Shown piece after piece: positions 39,919 to 53,124 of a DNA stretch of 64,000 nt (its first letter is position 1; each line of letters opens with the position of its first letter). Source of the stretch: Streptomyces sp. NRRL S-646 (GTDB lineage Bacteria > Actinomycetota > Actinomycetes > Streptomycetales > Streptomycetaceae). The notes beneath the pieces were generated by a model, which saw only the letters and a list, made by a program, of their open reading frames with translations, was not told the DNA's origin and searched no databases. A program made the translations under genes and the position numbers. The stretch is from assembly GCF_000720765.1 (NCBI RefSeq), contig NZ_JODC01000010.1:124001-188000 (forward strand), read 5' to 3'.

Positions 39919-41442
39919 TCACGCCCCACCATCTGACCGGATCATCTCCCTCAGTACATTGCGGCGGATCTTGCCCGTGGGCGTCCGGGGCAGTTCGGGC
40001 AGTGCGATGACCGCACGCGGTCGCTTGAAGGCGGCCAGGCCTTCCCGGCACCAGGCGATGAGTGCAGCCCCGTCGACCTCGCGGCCGGCGCTCGGCACCA
40101 CGCACGCGACCGGCTTGTCCAGGCCGTCCGCGTCCCGCGCCCCGACCACTGCGGCCTCGGCCACGTCGGGATGGGCCAGCAGCCGCTCCTCGACCTCGGC
40201 GGGCGACACCCAGATCCCGCCCGCTTTCAGCAGGTCGTTGGTGCGCCCCAGGCAGGTGTAGGTGCCGTCGCCGTTGCGGACGTACGTGTCGCCGGTGCGC
40301 ACCCACTCGCCGAGGAAGACCTGCCGGCTGGTCTCGGCCCGGCACCAGTAGCCGGTGGCGGCGGACGCCCCGCGCACATACAGCTCGCCGGGCGTGTCCG
40401 CGCCCTCCACGACGCGGCCGTCCACGTCCCGCAACTCCACGGCGTACCCCGGAACAGGTTCGCCGGAGGAACCGGGGTGGACCCGCCCCTGCCGGTTGGA
40501 GATGAAGATGTGCAGCAGTTCGGTCGACCCGATCCCGTCCAGGACCTCCACGCCGAACCGCTCCCGCATTCCCCGGTGGATCCGTGCCGGAAGTGCCTCA
40601 CCGGCCGAGACACCCACGCGTACGGTCGCGAAGGCGTCGTCGGGAATGTCGGGGCTCGCGAGCAGCGCGCCGAGGAAGCCGGGCACGCCGAACAGGACGG
40701 TGGCCCGGTCGGCCGCCGCCCGCTTGGCGAACAGCGCGGGCGAGGGCCGCGCAGGCTCCAGCAGGGCCGTCCCGCCGGCGGCCAGCGGGAAGAACATCGA
40801 GTTGCCGAGGCCGTACGCGAAGAACAGCTTGGCGACCGACAGACACCGGTCCTCGGGGCCGATGCCCAGCACCTGCCGCCCGTAGTTCTCCGCCACGAAC
40901 GCGATGTCGGCGTGCCGGTGCATCGCCGCCTTGGGCGTGCCCGTGGTGCCGGACGTGTAGAGCCACAGGGCGGGGGAGTCCGGCCAGGTGGCGTACGTCG
41001 TGCCGTCCGCGCCGGAGGTCTGCAACTGCTGCCAGTCGTCGCCCAGTACGAGTCGTTCGACCTCCGGGGCCTCCTGCACCGCCGACCGCACCACGGCGGC
41101 GAACTCCGCCGACCCCAGCACCACTCGGCTACGGCAGTCCGCCATCAGCCTGCCCAGTTCGCCGCCGGTGAGCATGGTCGAGGCGGGCACGGCCACCGCG
41201 CCGATGCGGAAGGCGGCGAGGATGCCGGTGAACAGTTCGATGTCGTCCGCCATGCAGAACAGGACACGCTCCTCGGGCCGTACCCCGAGGGCACGCAGCC
41301 CGGCGGCCACCCGCCGGACCTCGCCGGACAGCTCTTCGTAGGTCAGGCTCCGGGTGGGCGTGACGACGGCCGTGCGGCCGCCGTTCCCGTCCCTCACCTG
41401 CCGGTCGACCAGCCAGTCCGCCGCGTTGAACAGCTCGGGCAT
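39919..41442 (-). CDS. bclA: Benzoate-CoA ligase
   Basis: 507 residues from ATG 41442. ANL-family ligase motifs are YTSGTTGTPKAAMH (~residues 165-178), the benzoate-type block DGIGSTELLHIFISN, GEWVRTGDTYVRNGDGTYTC and the terminal PRTPTGKIRRN with catalytic Lys. It forms benzoyl-CoA from benzoate, CoA and ATP in the cytoplasm, providing the substrate of the box enzymes encoded just upstream. It lies 10 bases after boxB on the same strand, the third gene of the operon. It differs from the ligase at 34634 in lacking the long N-terminal extension. Confidence 0.9.
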   Translation of the reverse strand: MPELFNAADWLVDRQVRDGNGGRTAVVTPTRSLTYEELSGEVRRVAAGLRALGVRPEERVLFCMADDIELFTGILAAFRIGAVAVPASTMLTGGELGRLMADCRSRVVLGSAEFAAVVRSAVQEAPEVERLVLGDDWQQLQTSGADGTTYATWPDSPALWLYTSGTTGTPKAAMHRHADIAFVAENYGRQVLGIGPEDRCLSVAKLFFAYGLGNSMFFPLAAGGTALLEPARPSPALFAKRAAADRATVLFGVPGFLGALLASPDIPDDAFATVRVGVSAGEALPARIHRGMRERFGVEVLDGIGSTELLHIFISNRQGRVHPGSSGEPVPGYAVELRDVDGRVVEGADTPGELYVRGASAATGYWCRAETSRQVFLGEWVRTGDTYVRNGDGTYTCLGRTNDLLKAGGIWVSPAEVEERLLAHPDVAEAAVVGARDADGLDKPVACVVPSAGREVDGAALIAWCREGLAAFKRPRAVIALPELPRTPTGKIRRNVLREMIRSDGGA

Positions 41443-41452
41443 CAGGGCCGCC

Positions 41453-42874
41453 TCACACCAGTCGTACGTACTCGTAGTCGAACGGTTTGCCGTTGATGCC
41501 GTTCACCGGCGGCGCCACCCAGCTCGCGATCTTCCCGCGCTCGTACACGGGCTGCATCAACGACCGTACGAACGCCAGGTCCTCGGTGGTCGGCAGCCAG
41601 TGGTCGCGGCTCGCCTCCCAGGTCTTCTCGTCGACGATGGTGCCGTCGGGCGTGATGTGGTGTCCGGCGGCGAGGCCGACGTGGCGGTTGAAGCCGGGGT
41701 GCGGGAGCTGCAGCCGGAAGTCGATGCCGTGCTCGTCGAGGATGCGGTTCCAGCGGTTGACGCCGGTCCTGCAGTCGGCGATGTACTCGTCGCGCAGGTC
41801 GAGATTGAGGGCGAGCAGGGCCGGGACCTCGTCGACCGCCCAGGAAGCGTCGCCGTCCGGCTTGTCCAACCGGACGCCGTCGTCGGTGAGCCGGTGGTCG
41901 TCCTTGCGCCGCTCCTCCTGCCAGCGGCCCTTGAGCCCCGCGGTGTAGTAGTTCGCCGCGTTGGTGGAGGTCTCGCTGCCGAACAGGTCCAGGGACACCG
42001 TGTAGTGGAAGTTGATGTACTTCTGGACGACGTCGAGCGGGATGCCGCCGCAGGCGGCGATGTCCGACGTGTCGTGTTCGCGGGCGAGTTGGGCGCTCCT
42101 GGTGACCACCCGGTCGACGCCGGTCGTCCCGACCATCATGTGGTGGGCCTCCTCCTTCAGCATGAAGGTGCAGGTCCGCGACAGCGGATCGAAGGCGCTC
42201 TCCTTCAGCGAGCCGAGCTGGTACTTGCCGTCCCGGTCGGTGAAGTACGTGAACATGTAGAAGGCGAGCCAGTCGGCGGTCTCCTCGTTGAACGCGCCGA
42301 GAATGCGCGGCGAGTCGGGGCTGCCGGAGTTGCGGTGCAGCAGCGCCTCCGCCTCGTCACGGCCCTCCCGCCCGAAGTAGGCGTGCAGGAGGTACACCAT
42401 CGCCCACAGATGCCGCCCCTCCTCCACGTTGACCTGGAAGAGGTTGCGCAGGTCGTACAGGCTCGGCGCGCTCAGCCCCAGCAGGCGCTGCTGCTCCACC
42501 GAGGCGGGCTCGGTGTCGCCCTGGACGACGATCAGCCGCTGCAGATCGGCGCGGTACTCGCCGGGCACCTGCTGCCACACCGGCTCGCCCTTGTGCTCCC
42601 CGAAGGCCACGCGCCGGTCGGGGGTGGGCTCCGCCAGGAAGATGCCCCACCGGTAGTCGGGCACGTTGACATGGTCGAAGTGCGCCCAGCCGTCCCGTCC
42701 GACCGACACGGCCGTCCGCAGATAGACGCCGTGGTTCTCCAGCGCCGGGCCCATCTCGCCCCACCAGCCGAGGAACTTGGGCTGCCAGCCCTCCAGGGCG
42801 CGCTGCAGCCGGCGGTCGTCGGCGAGGCCGACATTGTTGGGGATCTTGGAGTCGTAGTCGATGTCCGTGGGCAT
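41453..42874 (-). CDS. boxB: Benzoyl-CoA 2,3-epoxidase, oxygenase component BoxB
   Basis: 473 residues from ATG 42874 (MPTDIDYDSKIPNNVGLADD). BoxB is a diiron enzyme that adds one oxygen atom to benzoyl-CoA. Iron-ligand motifs are visible: EEGRHLWAMVYLL (Glu, His) and KEEAHHMMVGTTGVDRVV (Glu, His), with a third Glu region RNSGSPDSPRILGAFNEETA. Length is that of the family. It follows boxC by four bases and precedes the benzoate-CoA ligase. BoxA, the reductase partner that supplies electrons, is not in the window, so electrons must come from another reductase. Confidence 0.93.
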   Translation of the reverse strand: MPTDIDYDSKIPNNVGLADDRRLQRALEGWQPKFLGWWGEMGPALENHGVYLRTAVSVGRDGWAHFDHVNVPDYRWGIFLAEPTPDRRVAFGEHKGEPVWQQVPGEYRADLQRLIVVQGDTEPASVEQQRLLGLSAPSLYDLRNLFQVNVEEGRHLWAMVYLLHAYFGREGRDEAEALLHRNSGSPDSPRILGAFNEETADWLAFYMFTYFTDRDGKYQLGSLKESAFDPLSRTCTFMLKEEAHHMMVGTTGVDRVVTRSAQLAREHDTSDIAACGGIPLDVVQKYINFHYTVSLDLFGSETSTNAANYYTAGLKGRWQEERRKDDHRLTDDGVRLDKPDGDASWAVDEVPALLALNLDLRDEYIADCRTGVNRWNRILDEHGIDFRLQLPHPGFNRHVGLAAGHHITPDGTIVDEKTWEASRDHWLPTTEDLAFVRSLMQPVYERGKIASWVAPPVNGINGKPFDYEYVRLV

Positions 42875-42878
42875 CGGG

Positions 42879-44507
<1,629 letters not shown>

Positions 44508-44552
44508 GCCGAGCGCCTCCTCGCGCCGGTGCGGGTACCGATAGCTCGATGG

Positions 44553-44589
44553 TCTACAGAAGAACATCAGTGCGTCAAGGTTCTGTAGA
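44553..44589. promoter_or_regulatory. Box operon promoter flanked by a 9-bp inverted repeat
   Basis: TCTACAGAA (44553-44561) and its perfect complement TTCTGTAGA (44581-44589) flank the minus-strand -35 TTGACG (complement of 44573-44578). A -10 candidate TAGACC lies 16 bases further, within the first arm. A repressor bound to both arms would block boxC transcription; the PaaX protein at 38953 is the natural candidate. Confidence 0.6.
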
Positions 44590-44657
44590 ACAAAAAGAGG
44601 GGGCCGAAACGACGATGATGTGATCGTGAGTGTCGGGAAGAGACCGAGGAAAGGGCC

Positions 44658-45380
44658 ATGGCGAAAGAGCGAGTGACGGTGTGCGTTCCCCCGTGCGATC
44701 CGGGGGACGTCGTCGAGGCCATCGGCGCGGCCATGGCGCCCTACGACTACAACCGTGACGCCGGAGTGGGCGATCCGGACGTCGAGACCTGGTGGGACTA
44801 CTGGCAGATCGACGGCCGGGGCTGCGAGTTCCTGGTCGTCCCCGGCCATGAGGACGACCCGCGCCTCATCCGGGGCGCCAAAGCCCTGTCCGGAGCGCCG
44901 CGCAATGTCCCGCCGTCACTGTGCGACGGCGGGCCACGCGCGCTGCTGGATCTCGAAACGCCGCGTGCGCAGGCGGCTGCTCAGGCGCGGCGGGCGTTCG
45001 AAGCGTGGCAGGACTTCTCCGCCGCCTATCCGCCCGCCCTGCCGTCGAGCCATTTCTGGGCCAGGCACTTCGCCGACCCCGAGGGCTACCCGCGGGCACA
45101 GCTCCTGGAGGACTACCGCACCCAGCCGGTCATCGTGGCGCTCGGCAACAACCCCGATCTTGAGGAGCTGATCGGCGGCAACCCGGTCGCCCGCCTGACC
45201 GGTGACGTCGAAGCGTACGTACGGTCAGCCGCCGACAAGGCCCTGCCCTCGAACGCCCTGCTGACCCTGGACGGCCACTGGCTGGACGTCGCGAACGCCG
45301 AGCGGCGCCGCCACTTCAACGACTACCTCGACGCCCTGCCGGCCGACACGCTCGTCGTGCGGGTCCTGTACCACGGGTGA
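44658..45380 (+). CDS. Hypothetical protein, 240 residues
   Basis: ATG 44658 with AGGAAAGG upstream. The product is cytoplasmic, acidic, with many Trp and Pro residues: VTVCVPPCDPGDVVEAIGAA, APYDYNR, a WWDYWQIDGRG block, a middle helix rich in Ala/Arg (TPRAQAAAQARRAFEAWQDF), and a C-terminal half (YRTQPVIVALGNNPDLEEL, ADTLVVRVLYHG). Related proteins occur as hypotheticals in Streptomyces, I believe, but I cannot name a family. It is divergent from the box operon and convergent with the XRE-MurA gene, so it is transcribed alone. Confidence 0.6.
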   Translation: MAKERVTVCVPPCDPGDVVEAIGAAMAPYDYNRDAGVGDPDVETWWDYWQIDGRGCEFLVVPGHEDDPRLIRGAKALSGAPRNVPPSLCDGGPRALLDLETPRAQAAAQARRAFEAWQDFSAAYPPALPSSHFWARHFADPEGYPRAQLLEDYRTQPVIVALGNNPDLEELIGGNPVARLTGDVEAYVRSAADKALPSNALLTLDGHWLDVANAERRRHFNDYLDALPADTLVVRVLYHG

Positions 45381-45389
45381 GGCGGTGGC

Positions 45390-46919
45390 TCAGATGTCCC
45401 GGAAGATCTCGATCTGCGCCCCCACCGAGTTCAGCCGCTCCGCCAGATCCTCGTAACCCCGGTTGATGACGTACACGTTGCGCAGCACGGACGTGCCGTC
45501 GGCCGCCATCATCGCCAGCAGGACGACCACCGCGGGCCGCAGTGCGGGCGGGCACATCATCTCGGCGGCGCGCCAGCGGGTCGGGCCCTCGACCAGTACC
45601 CGGTGCGGGTCGAGGAGTTGGAGGCGGCCGCCCAGGCGGTTCAGGTCCGTCAGATAGATCGCGCGGTTGTCGTAGACCCAGTCGTGGATCAGGGTCTTGC
45701 CCTGCGCCACGGCGGCGATGGCGGCGAAGAACGGGACGTTGTCGATGTTCAGGCCGGGGAACGGCATCGGGTGGATCTTGTCGATCGGCGCCTCCAGCTT
45801 GGAGGGCCGCACGGTGAGGTCCACCAGCCGGGTACGGCCGTTGTCCGCGAAGTACTCGGGCGTGCGGTCGTGGTCGAGCCCCATCTCCTCCAGGACCGCC
45901 AGTTCGATCTCCAGGAACTCGATCGGCACGCGCCGCACGGTCAGTTCCGACTCCGTCACCACCGCGGCCGCCAGCAGGCTCATCGCCTCGACCGGGTCCT
46001 CGGAGGGGAAGTAGTCGACGTCGACGTCGATCTGCGGCACGCCGTGCACGGTGAGGGTCGTCGTACCGATGCCCTCGACCTTGACGCCCAGCGCCTCCAG
46101 GAAGAAGCACAGGTCCTGGACCATGTAGTTGGAGGACGCGTTGCGGATGACGCTGACACCGTCGTGGCGGGCGGCGGCCAGCAGCGCGTTCTCGGTGACG
46201 GTGTCCCCGCGCTCGGTCAGTACGATCGGCCGGTCGGGCCGCGCCGTCCGGTCCACCAGGGCGTGGTACTGCCCCTCGGTGGCGGTGATGTCGAGACCGA
46301 ACCGGCGCAGCGCGATCATGTGCGGTTCGATGGTCCGCGTGCCCAGGTCGCAACCGCCCGCGTACGGCAGCTTGAAGTGGTCCATGCGGTGCAGCAGCGG
46401 ACCGAAGAACATGATGATGGACCGCGTCCGTACGGCGGCGTCGGCGTCGATGGCCGCCATGTCCAGCTCGGCGGGCGGCACGATCTCCAGGTCCACACCG
46501 TCGTTGATCCAGCGGGTACGCACACCGATGGAGTTGAGCACTTCGAGGAGCCGGTAGACCTCCTCGATCCGCGCCACCCGGCGCAGCACCGTGCGGCCCT
46601 TGTTGAGCAGGGAGGCGCACAGCAGCGCGACACACGCGTTCTTGCTCGTCTTGACGTCGATGGCGCCGGACAGCCGACGGCCGCCGACCACCCGCAGATG
46701 CATCGGCCCCGCATAGCCCAACGAGACGATCTCGCTCTCCAGGGCTTCACCGATTCGGGCGATCATCTCAAGGCTGATGTTCTGATTGCCGCGCTCGATG
46801 CGGTTGACGGCACTCTGGCTGGTGCCGAGCGCCTCCGCGAGCTGGGCCTGTGTCCAGCCCCGATGTTGCCGGGCGTCACGGATGAGCTTGCCGATGCGTA
46901 CGAGGTAGTCGTCTGCCAT
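45390..46919 (-). CDS. MurA-like enolpyruvyl transferase with N-terminal XRE domain
   Basis: 509 residues. Residues 8-63 form an XRE helix-turn-helix (RQHRGWTQAQLAEALGTSQS AVNRIERG). Residues 73-509 are a UDP-GlcNAc 1-carboxyvinyltransferase fold. The catalytic set is intact: Lys93-Asn94 in TSKNACVALL, Cys190 in YAGGCDLGTR (the fosfomycin target), FPGLNID for the aspartate, and INRGYEDLAERLNSVGA for the arginine loop. It would transfer enolpyruvate from PEP to UDP-GlcNAc or a related sugar nucleotide. The HTH suggests a self-regulating, moonlighting or DNA-guided enzyme. A palindrome 11 bases upstream of its start is a possible target. S. coelicolor has, I believe, the same fusion beside aconitase. 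Confidence 0.88.
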   Translation of the reverse strand: MADDYLVRIGKLIRDARQHRGWTQAQLAEALGTSQSAVNRIERGNQNISLEMIARIGEALESEIVSLGYAGPMHLRVVGGRRLSGAIDVKTSKNACVALLCASLLNKGRTVLRRVARIEEVYRLLEVLNSIGVRTRWINDGVDLEIVPPAELDMAAIDADAAVRTRSIIMFFGPLLHRMDHFKLPYAGGCDLGTRTIEPHMIALRRFGLDITATEGQYHALVDRTARPDRPIVLTERGDTVTENALLAAARHDGVSVIRNASSNYMVQDLCFFLEALGVKVEGIGTTTLTVHGVPQIDVDVDYFPSEDPVEAMSLLAAAVVTESELTVRRVPIEFLEIELAVLEEMGLDHDRTPEYFADNGRTRLVDLTVRPSKLEAPIDKIHPMPFPGLNIDNVPFFAAIAAVAQGKTLIHDWVYDNRAIYLTDLNRLGGRLQLLDPHRVLVEGPTRWRAAEMMCPPALRPAVVVLLAMMAADGTSVLRNVYVINRGYEDLAERLNSVGAQIEIFRDI

Positions 46920-46930
46920 GGGGTTGAGGT

Positions 46931-46948
46931 TATCTCAGATATGAGATG
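46931..46948. promoter_or_regulatory. Palindrome TATCTC-N6-GAGAT before the XRE-MurA gene
   Basis: TATCTCAGATATGAGATG lies 11 bases upstream of the XRE-MurA start codon, overlapping its likely start region. The arms match those of the palindrome at 47218-47235 before aconitase with the same spacing. Confidence 0.6.
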
Positions 46949-47217
46949 AGGCATGTGAAGGGGGTCCATTCGGGTGACGGACCGTCAACGTCGCCTCATG
47001 GGAGGTCGGTGGGCGAATGCCTCCCTTCGGCCGGACGGGCTTCCCCGTGGCGGGTCGAGTACCCAGGCTTGACGCAGTGATGGGCGCTCGCGCCAAATAT
47101 CCCTTTTCGCCAGATAATCGCCTAGCGGGCCCGGTCGTGCGAGCGGGGCGGGCGGAGTCGTCGGGGCGCGGTTGTGACGAGGCCGGGCATGACCATTCCG
47201 GCCCCATGTACTAGAGT

Positions 47218-47235
47218 TATCTCGACATCGAGATA
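47218..47235. promoter_or_regulatory. Perfect-arm palindrome upstream of aconitase
   Basis: TATCTCGA-CA-TCGAGATA has two 8-base complementary arms, about 130 bases before the aconitase start. From memory, the MarR-type regulator TamR of Streptomyces controls aconitase through a palindrome of this kind; the match has not been checked. The XRE domain of the neighbouring fusion is the alternative binder. Confidence 0.6.
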
Positions 47236-47278
47236 TCTGCCGAGGAGCACCACAGCCGCCATCCTCGGTAAGGCCTAC

Positions 47279-50084
<2,806 letters not shown>

Positions 50085-50103
50085 GCGGCGCAGCAGGGCA
50101 GTT

Positions 50104-50141
50104 GAGGGCCGCATCCCCGGTACGCCGGGGGTGCGGCCCTC
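50104..50141 (+). terminator. Aconitase terminator
   Basis: 17-base arms (50104-50120 and 50125-50141) pair at 16 positions plus one T-G wobble around a TACG tetraloop, 20 bases after the aconitase stop. No T-run follows. Confidence 0.8.
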
Positions 50142-50229
50142 GCCGCGTCCATGCCGGGAGATCCCAGGTCATCACCCACCCTCAGGTGGAACACAGGGTT
50201 CCCTCAGCGGACCGGGACAGTATCGAGAC

Positions 50230-50955
50230 ATGTCAGGCACCTCCGCGTCCCGAACCGGCCGGGTCCGTGTCCTCATCGTCGACGACGAACCCGCGCTCAC
50301 CGAAGTGCTGTCCGTCGCCGTCACCGAGGCGGGCCGGCGGCCCTACCCGGCCGCCGACGGTCGCAGCGCCCTGCGGATCGCCCGCGGCTGCGCCCCGCAC
50401 GCCGTCGTGCTCGACGGGATGCTGCCCGACCTGGACGGCATCCAGGTCCTGCGCCGGCTCCGGTACGAGAACCCGAAGCTCCCCGTCCTCATGCTCACCG
50501 CCCGCGACGCCGTGGAGCACCGCATCGACGGCCTCCACAACGGCGCCGACGACTACGTGACCAAGCCCTTCTCCCCGGAGGAGGTCGTCCTCCGGCTGCG
50601 CGGCCTGCTGCGCCGGGCCGGCACAGAGGGCACCCGGGCCGACGACTCCGTACGCGTCCTCGGCGACCTGGTGCTGAGCGGACAGACCCGTGAGGTGCAC
50701 CGCGCAGGCCGGCCGATCAGGCTCACGGCCAGGGAGTTCGACCTGCTCAGCCTCCTCCTCGACCACCCGCGCCAGGTGCTCGGCAAGGACCGGATCCTCG
50801 ACCACGTGTGGAACAGCTCCTTCGACGGCGGCGGCAACCTCGTCGAGGTCCACATCTCGAGCCTGCGCCGCAAGATCGACAAGGGCCGGGCGTCGATGAT
50901 CCACACCGTGCGGGGGACGGGGTACACCATCAGGCCCACGGAGTACGGCAGATGA
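50230..50955 (+). CDS. OmpR-family response regulator
   Basis: 241 residues from ATG 50230. The receiver domain (residues 10-125) has the acidic pair VDDEP, the phosphoacceptor in VVLDGMLPDLDG, LPVLMLTARD and DYVTKPFSPEEV with its Lys. The DNA-binding winged helix (residues ~145-238) has LTAREFDLLSLLLDHPRQVL and DHVWNSSFDGGGNLVEVHIS, RTVRGTGYTI-type end. The stop overlaps the kinase start (ATGA), so the pair is translated together. Target genes are unknown. No clear ribosome site precedes the start, and translation might be from a short leader. Confidence 0.92.
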   Translation: MSGTSASRTGRVRVLIVDDEPALTEVLSVAVTEAGRRPYPAADGRSALRIARGCAPHAVVLDGMLPDLDGIQVLRRLRYENPKLPVLMLTARDAVEHRIDGLHNGADDYVTKPFSPEEVVLRLRGLLRRAGTEGTRADDSVRVLGDLVLSGQTREVHRAGRPIRLTAREFDLLSLLLDHPRQVLGKDRILDHVWNSSFDGGGNLVEVHISSLRRKIDKGRASMIHTVRGTGYTIRPTEYGR

Positions 50956-52439
50956 CCGCCCGCCCGGTCGCCCGCTCCCTGCGCGCCCGCCTGCTGCTCT
51001 TCGTCGGCGCCACCCTCGTCGTCGTGTGCGCGGCGATGACGTTCACCACCGCCGTGGTCCAACGGTCCTCCCTCATGGGCGAGTTGGACGGCCGCGTCAC
51101 CAACGCCGCCGAGCGCAGCCTGGGCGGGGCCGCTCTGCACCCGGGCGACGAGGCGAACCTCTCCTTCCTCACCGAGAACGGCCAGCCCGTCGGCATGCTC
51201 GCCGCCCGCCTCGACGACCACGGCAGGGTCATCTCGGCGGCGATCGTCAGCCAGGACGCCCCGCCGCAGAACCTGACCACCGCCCAGCGCACCGCCCTGA
51301 AGGGCATCGCGCCGGGCGGCTCCAAGCACACCGTCGCCGTCCCCGGCCTCGGCACCTACCGGATCGCCGGGCTCGACTCGGACGGGATCCGCGTCCTCGC
51401 CGGACTCCCCATGGACGACGTACAGAACATGATCGACGGACTGCTCGAGGCGGAGGCGGTCGTCGCGGCCGCCGGCCTGTCCCTCGCGGGCATCGTCTGC
51501 GCGGTGGTCATACGACGCCAGCTGCGCCCCCTCGGCCGGGTCGCCGCCACCGCGGTGGAGGTCTCCCGCTCCCCGCTCGGCCGCGGCGAGGTCACCGGCC
51601 TCACCCGCGTCCCCACCCGGGACACCGACCCCGCCAGCGAGGTCGGCCAGGTCGGCGCCGCCCTCAACCGGATGATCGACCACGTCGAGTCCTCCCTCGC
51701 CGAACGTCGGCGCAGCGAGGAACGCATGCGGCGCTTCCTGTCCGACGCGAGCCACGAACTGCGGACCCCCCTCGCGTCCATCGCGGGCTACGCGGAACTG
51801 ATGAACCGCGGCACGGACCGCATCGAGCCGGTGCTGGCCTGGCGCCGCGTCTCGGCGGAGTCGGCCCGTATGACAGGGCTGGTGGAGGACCTGCTGCTGC
51901 TTGCTCGCCTTGACGAGGGCCGGCCCCTCCAGTCCGCCGAGGTCGACCTCGCGGCCGTGGTCGCCGAGGCCCTCTGGGACGCCCGAGCGGCAGGCAGCGG
52001 CCACGACTGGCAACTCGCCCTCTCCCTCGACGAGGCCCCGGCCCTGGTCACCGGCGACGAGGCCCGTCTCCACCAGGTGCTGGCCAACCTGCTGGCCAAC
52101 GCCCGTGTGCACACGCCCGCGGGCACGACGGTGGTCGCGGAGGTTGAAGCGACGCCGGAACGGTGTGTCGTCCGGGTGCGGGACGACGGGCCCGGTATTC
52201 CGGCCGAATTGCTGCCGAGGGTTTTCGAGCGGTTCACCCGTGCGGACATGTCCCGTACCCGGACGCCGGGGGCGGACGGCGGGTCGGGGCTGGGGCTGGC
52301 GATTGTGGAGTCCATCGTCTCGGCGCACGGGGGCCGCAGCGAGGTGCAGAGCGCCCCGGGGCGCACCGAGTTCACCATCGAGCTACCGCCGGCGGGCGTC
52401 GCGTGCGCGGAACGGACAAGAGCTGTTGCCTCCAGGTGA
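50952..52439 (+). CDS. Sensor histidine kinase
   Basis: 495 residues. Two transmembrane helices (LLLFVGATLVVVCAAMTF, residues ~14-32, and VVAAAGLSLAGIVCAVVI, ~170-188) bracket an external sensing domain of about 135 residues. A HAMP region follows. The dimerisation helix carries SDASHELRTPLASIAGYAEL with the phospho-His. The ATPase part has the N box LANLLANARVHTPAGT, the G1 box VRDDGPGIPAELLPRVFERF and G2 GGSGLGLAIVESIVSAHGG. It phosphorylates the regulator encoded just upstream. The signal is unknown. Architecture and length are typical of Streptomyces two-component kinases. Confidence 0.93.
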   Translation: MTARPVARSLRARLLLFVGATLVVVCAAMTFTTAVVQRSSLMGELDGRVTNAAERSLGGAALHPGDEANLSFLTENGQPVGMLAARLDDHGRVISAAIVSQDAPPQNLTTAQRTALKGIAPGGSKHTVAVPGLGTYRIAGLDSDGIRVLAGLPMDDVQNMIDGLLEAEAVVAAAGLSLAGIVCAVVIRRQLRPLGRVAATAVEVSRSPLGRGEVTGLTRVPTRDTDPASEVGQVGAALNRMIDHVESSLAERRRSEERMRRFLSDASHELRTPLASIAGYAELMNRGTDRIEPVLAWRRVSAESARMTGLVEDLLLLARLDEGRPLQSAEVDLAAVVAEALWDARAAGSGHDWQLALSLDEAPALVTGDEARLHQVLANLLANARVHTPAGTTVVAEVEATPERCVVRVRDDGPGIPAELLPRVFERFTRADMSRTRTPGADGGSGLGLAIVESIVSAHGGRSEVQSAPGRTEFTIELPPAGVACAERTRAVASR

Positions 52440-52514
52440 CAACTCGATCACGCACTTCACCGGCGACATGGAACACTGTCAGCGGCGTGTTGATGCCGGA
52501 ATGAGGTGCGGAAG

Positions 52515-53114
52515 ATGAGCAGCGGGTTACTGGGACGCGCACTCCACGACCGCGGCGACCCGCCCCTGCGCCCTCTGCCCGACCAAGTGACCCAGCTCCT
52601 GCGCGACTTGGACGCGCCGCCCCGCCTGGCGGCCCATCTCAGAGCCGTCCACGACGTGACGCATCAACTCCTGGACTGGATGGCACGGGAGCATCCGTCG
52701 ATCCGACTGGACCGCGATGCGACACTGTTCGGGGCGGCCACGCACGACATCGGGAAGACGGCCCACCCCGCCGAGCTGTCGGGCCCCGGTTCCTCTCACG
52801 AGGCCGCCGGGCGCGAGTTGTTGCTGGCCCATGGCACAGCCCCGGAGCTGGCCCGGTTCGCGGCGACGCACGCCACCTGGACCCGGCCGGACGTCGACCT
52901 CGAAGAGCTGCTGGTGAGCGTCGCCGACAAGATCTGGAAGGGCAAGCGGGTCCAGGAGCTGGAGGACCTGGTCGTCGCGCGTCTCGCGGAAGCGAGCGGA
53001 CGGACGGTCTGGGAAGAGTTCCTGTCCTTTGACGACCTGCTCACGGCCATCGGCCAGGACGCCGACGCGCGATTGGCCTTCCAGGCGGCGTATCCGGTGG
53101 AGCGAGTGCGCTGA
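52515..53114 (+). CDS. HD-domain hydrolase-like protein
   Basis: 199 residues from ATG 52515, with GAGGTG six bases before it; an in-frame GTG at 52506 is the alternative. The HD metal site can be seen in HLRAVHDVTHQLLDW, FGAATHDIGKTAHPAELSG and a later His-Asp pattern in ATHATWTRPDVDLEELLVSV ADKIWKGK. HD proteins hydrolyse phosphate esters, often nucleotides. The substrate is unknown. It is convergent with the Uma2-type gene and separated from the sensor kinase by 75 bases. Confidence 0.8.
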   Translation: MSSGLLGRALHDRGDPPLRPLPDQVTQLLRDLDAPPRLAAHLRAVHDVTHQLLDWMAREHPSIRLDRDATLFGAATHDIGKTAHPAELSGPGSSHEAAGRELLLAHGTAPELARFAATHATWTRPDVDLEELLVSVADKIWKGKRVQELEDLVVARLAEASGRTVWEEFLSFDDLLTAIGQDADARLAFQAAYPVERVR

Positions 53115-53124
53115 GCCGGCGGGA

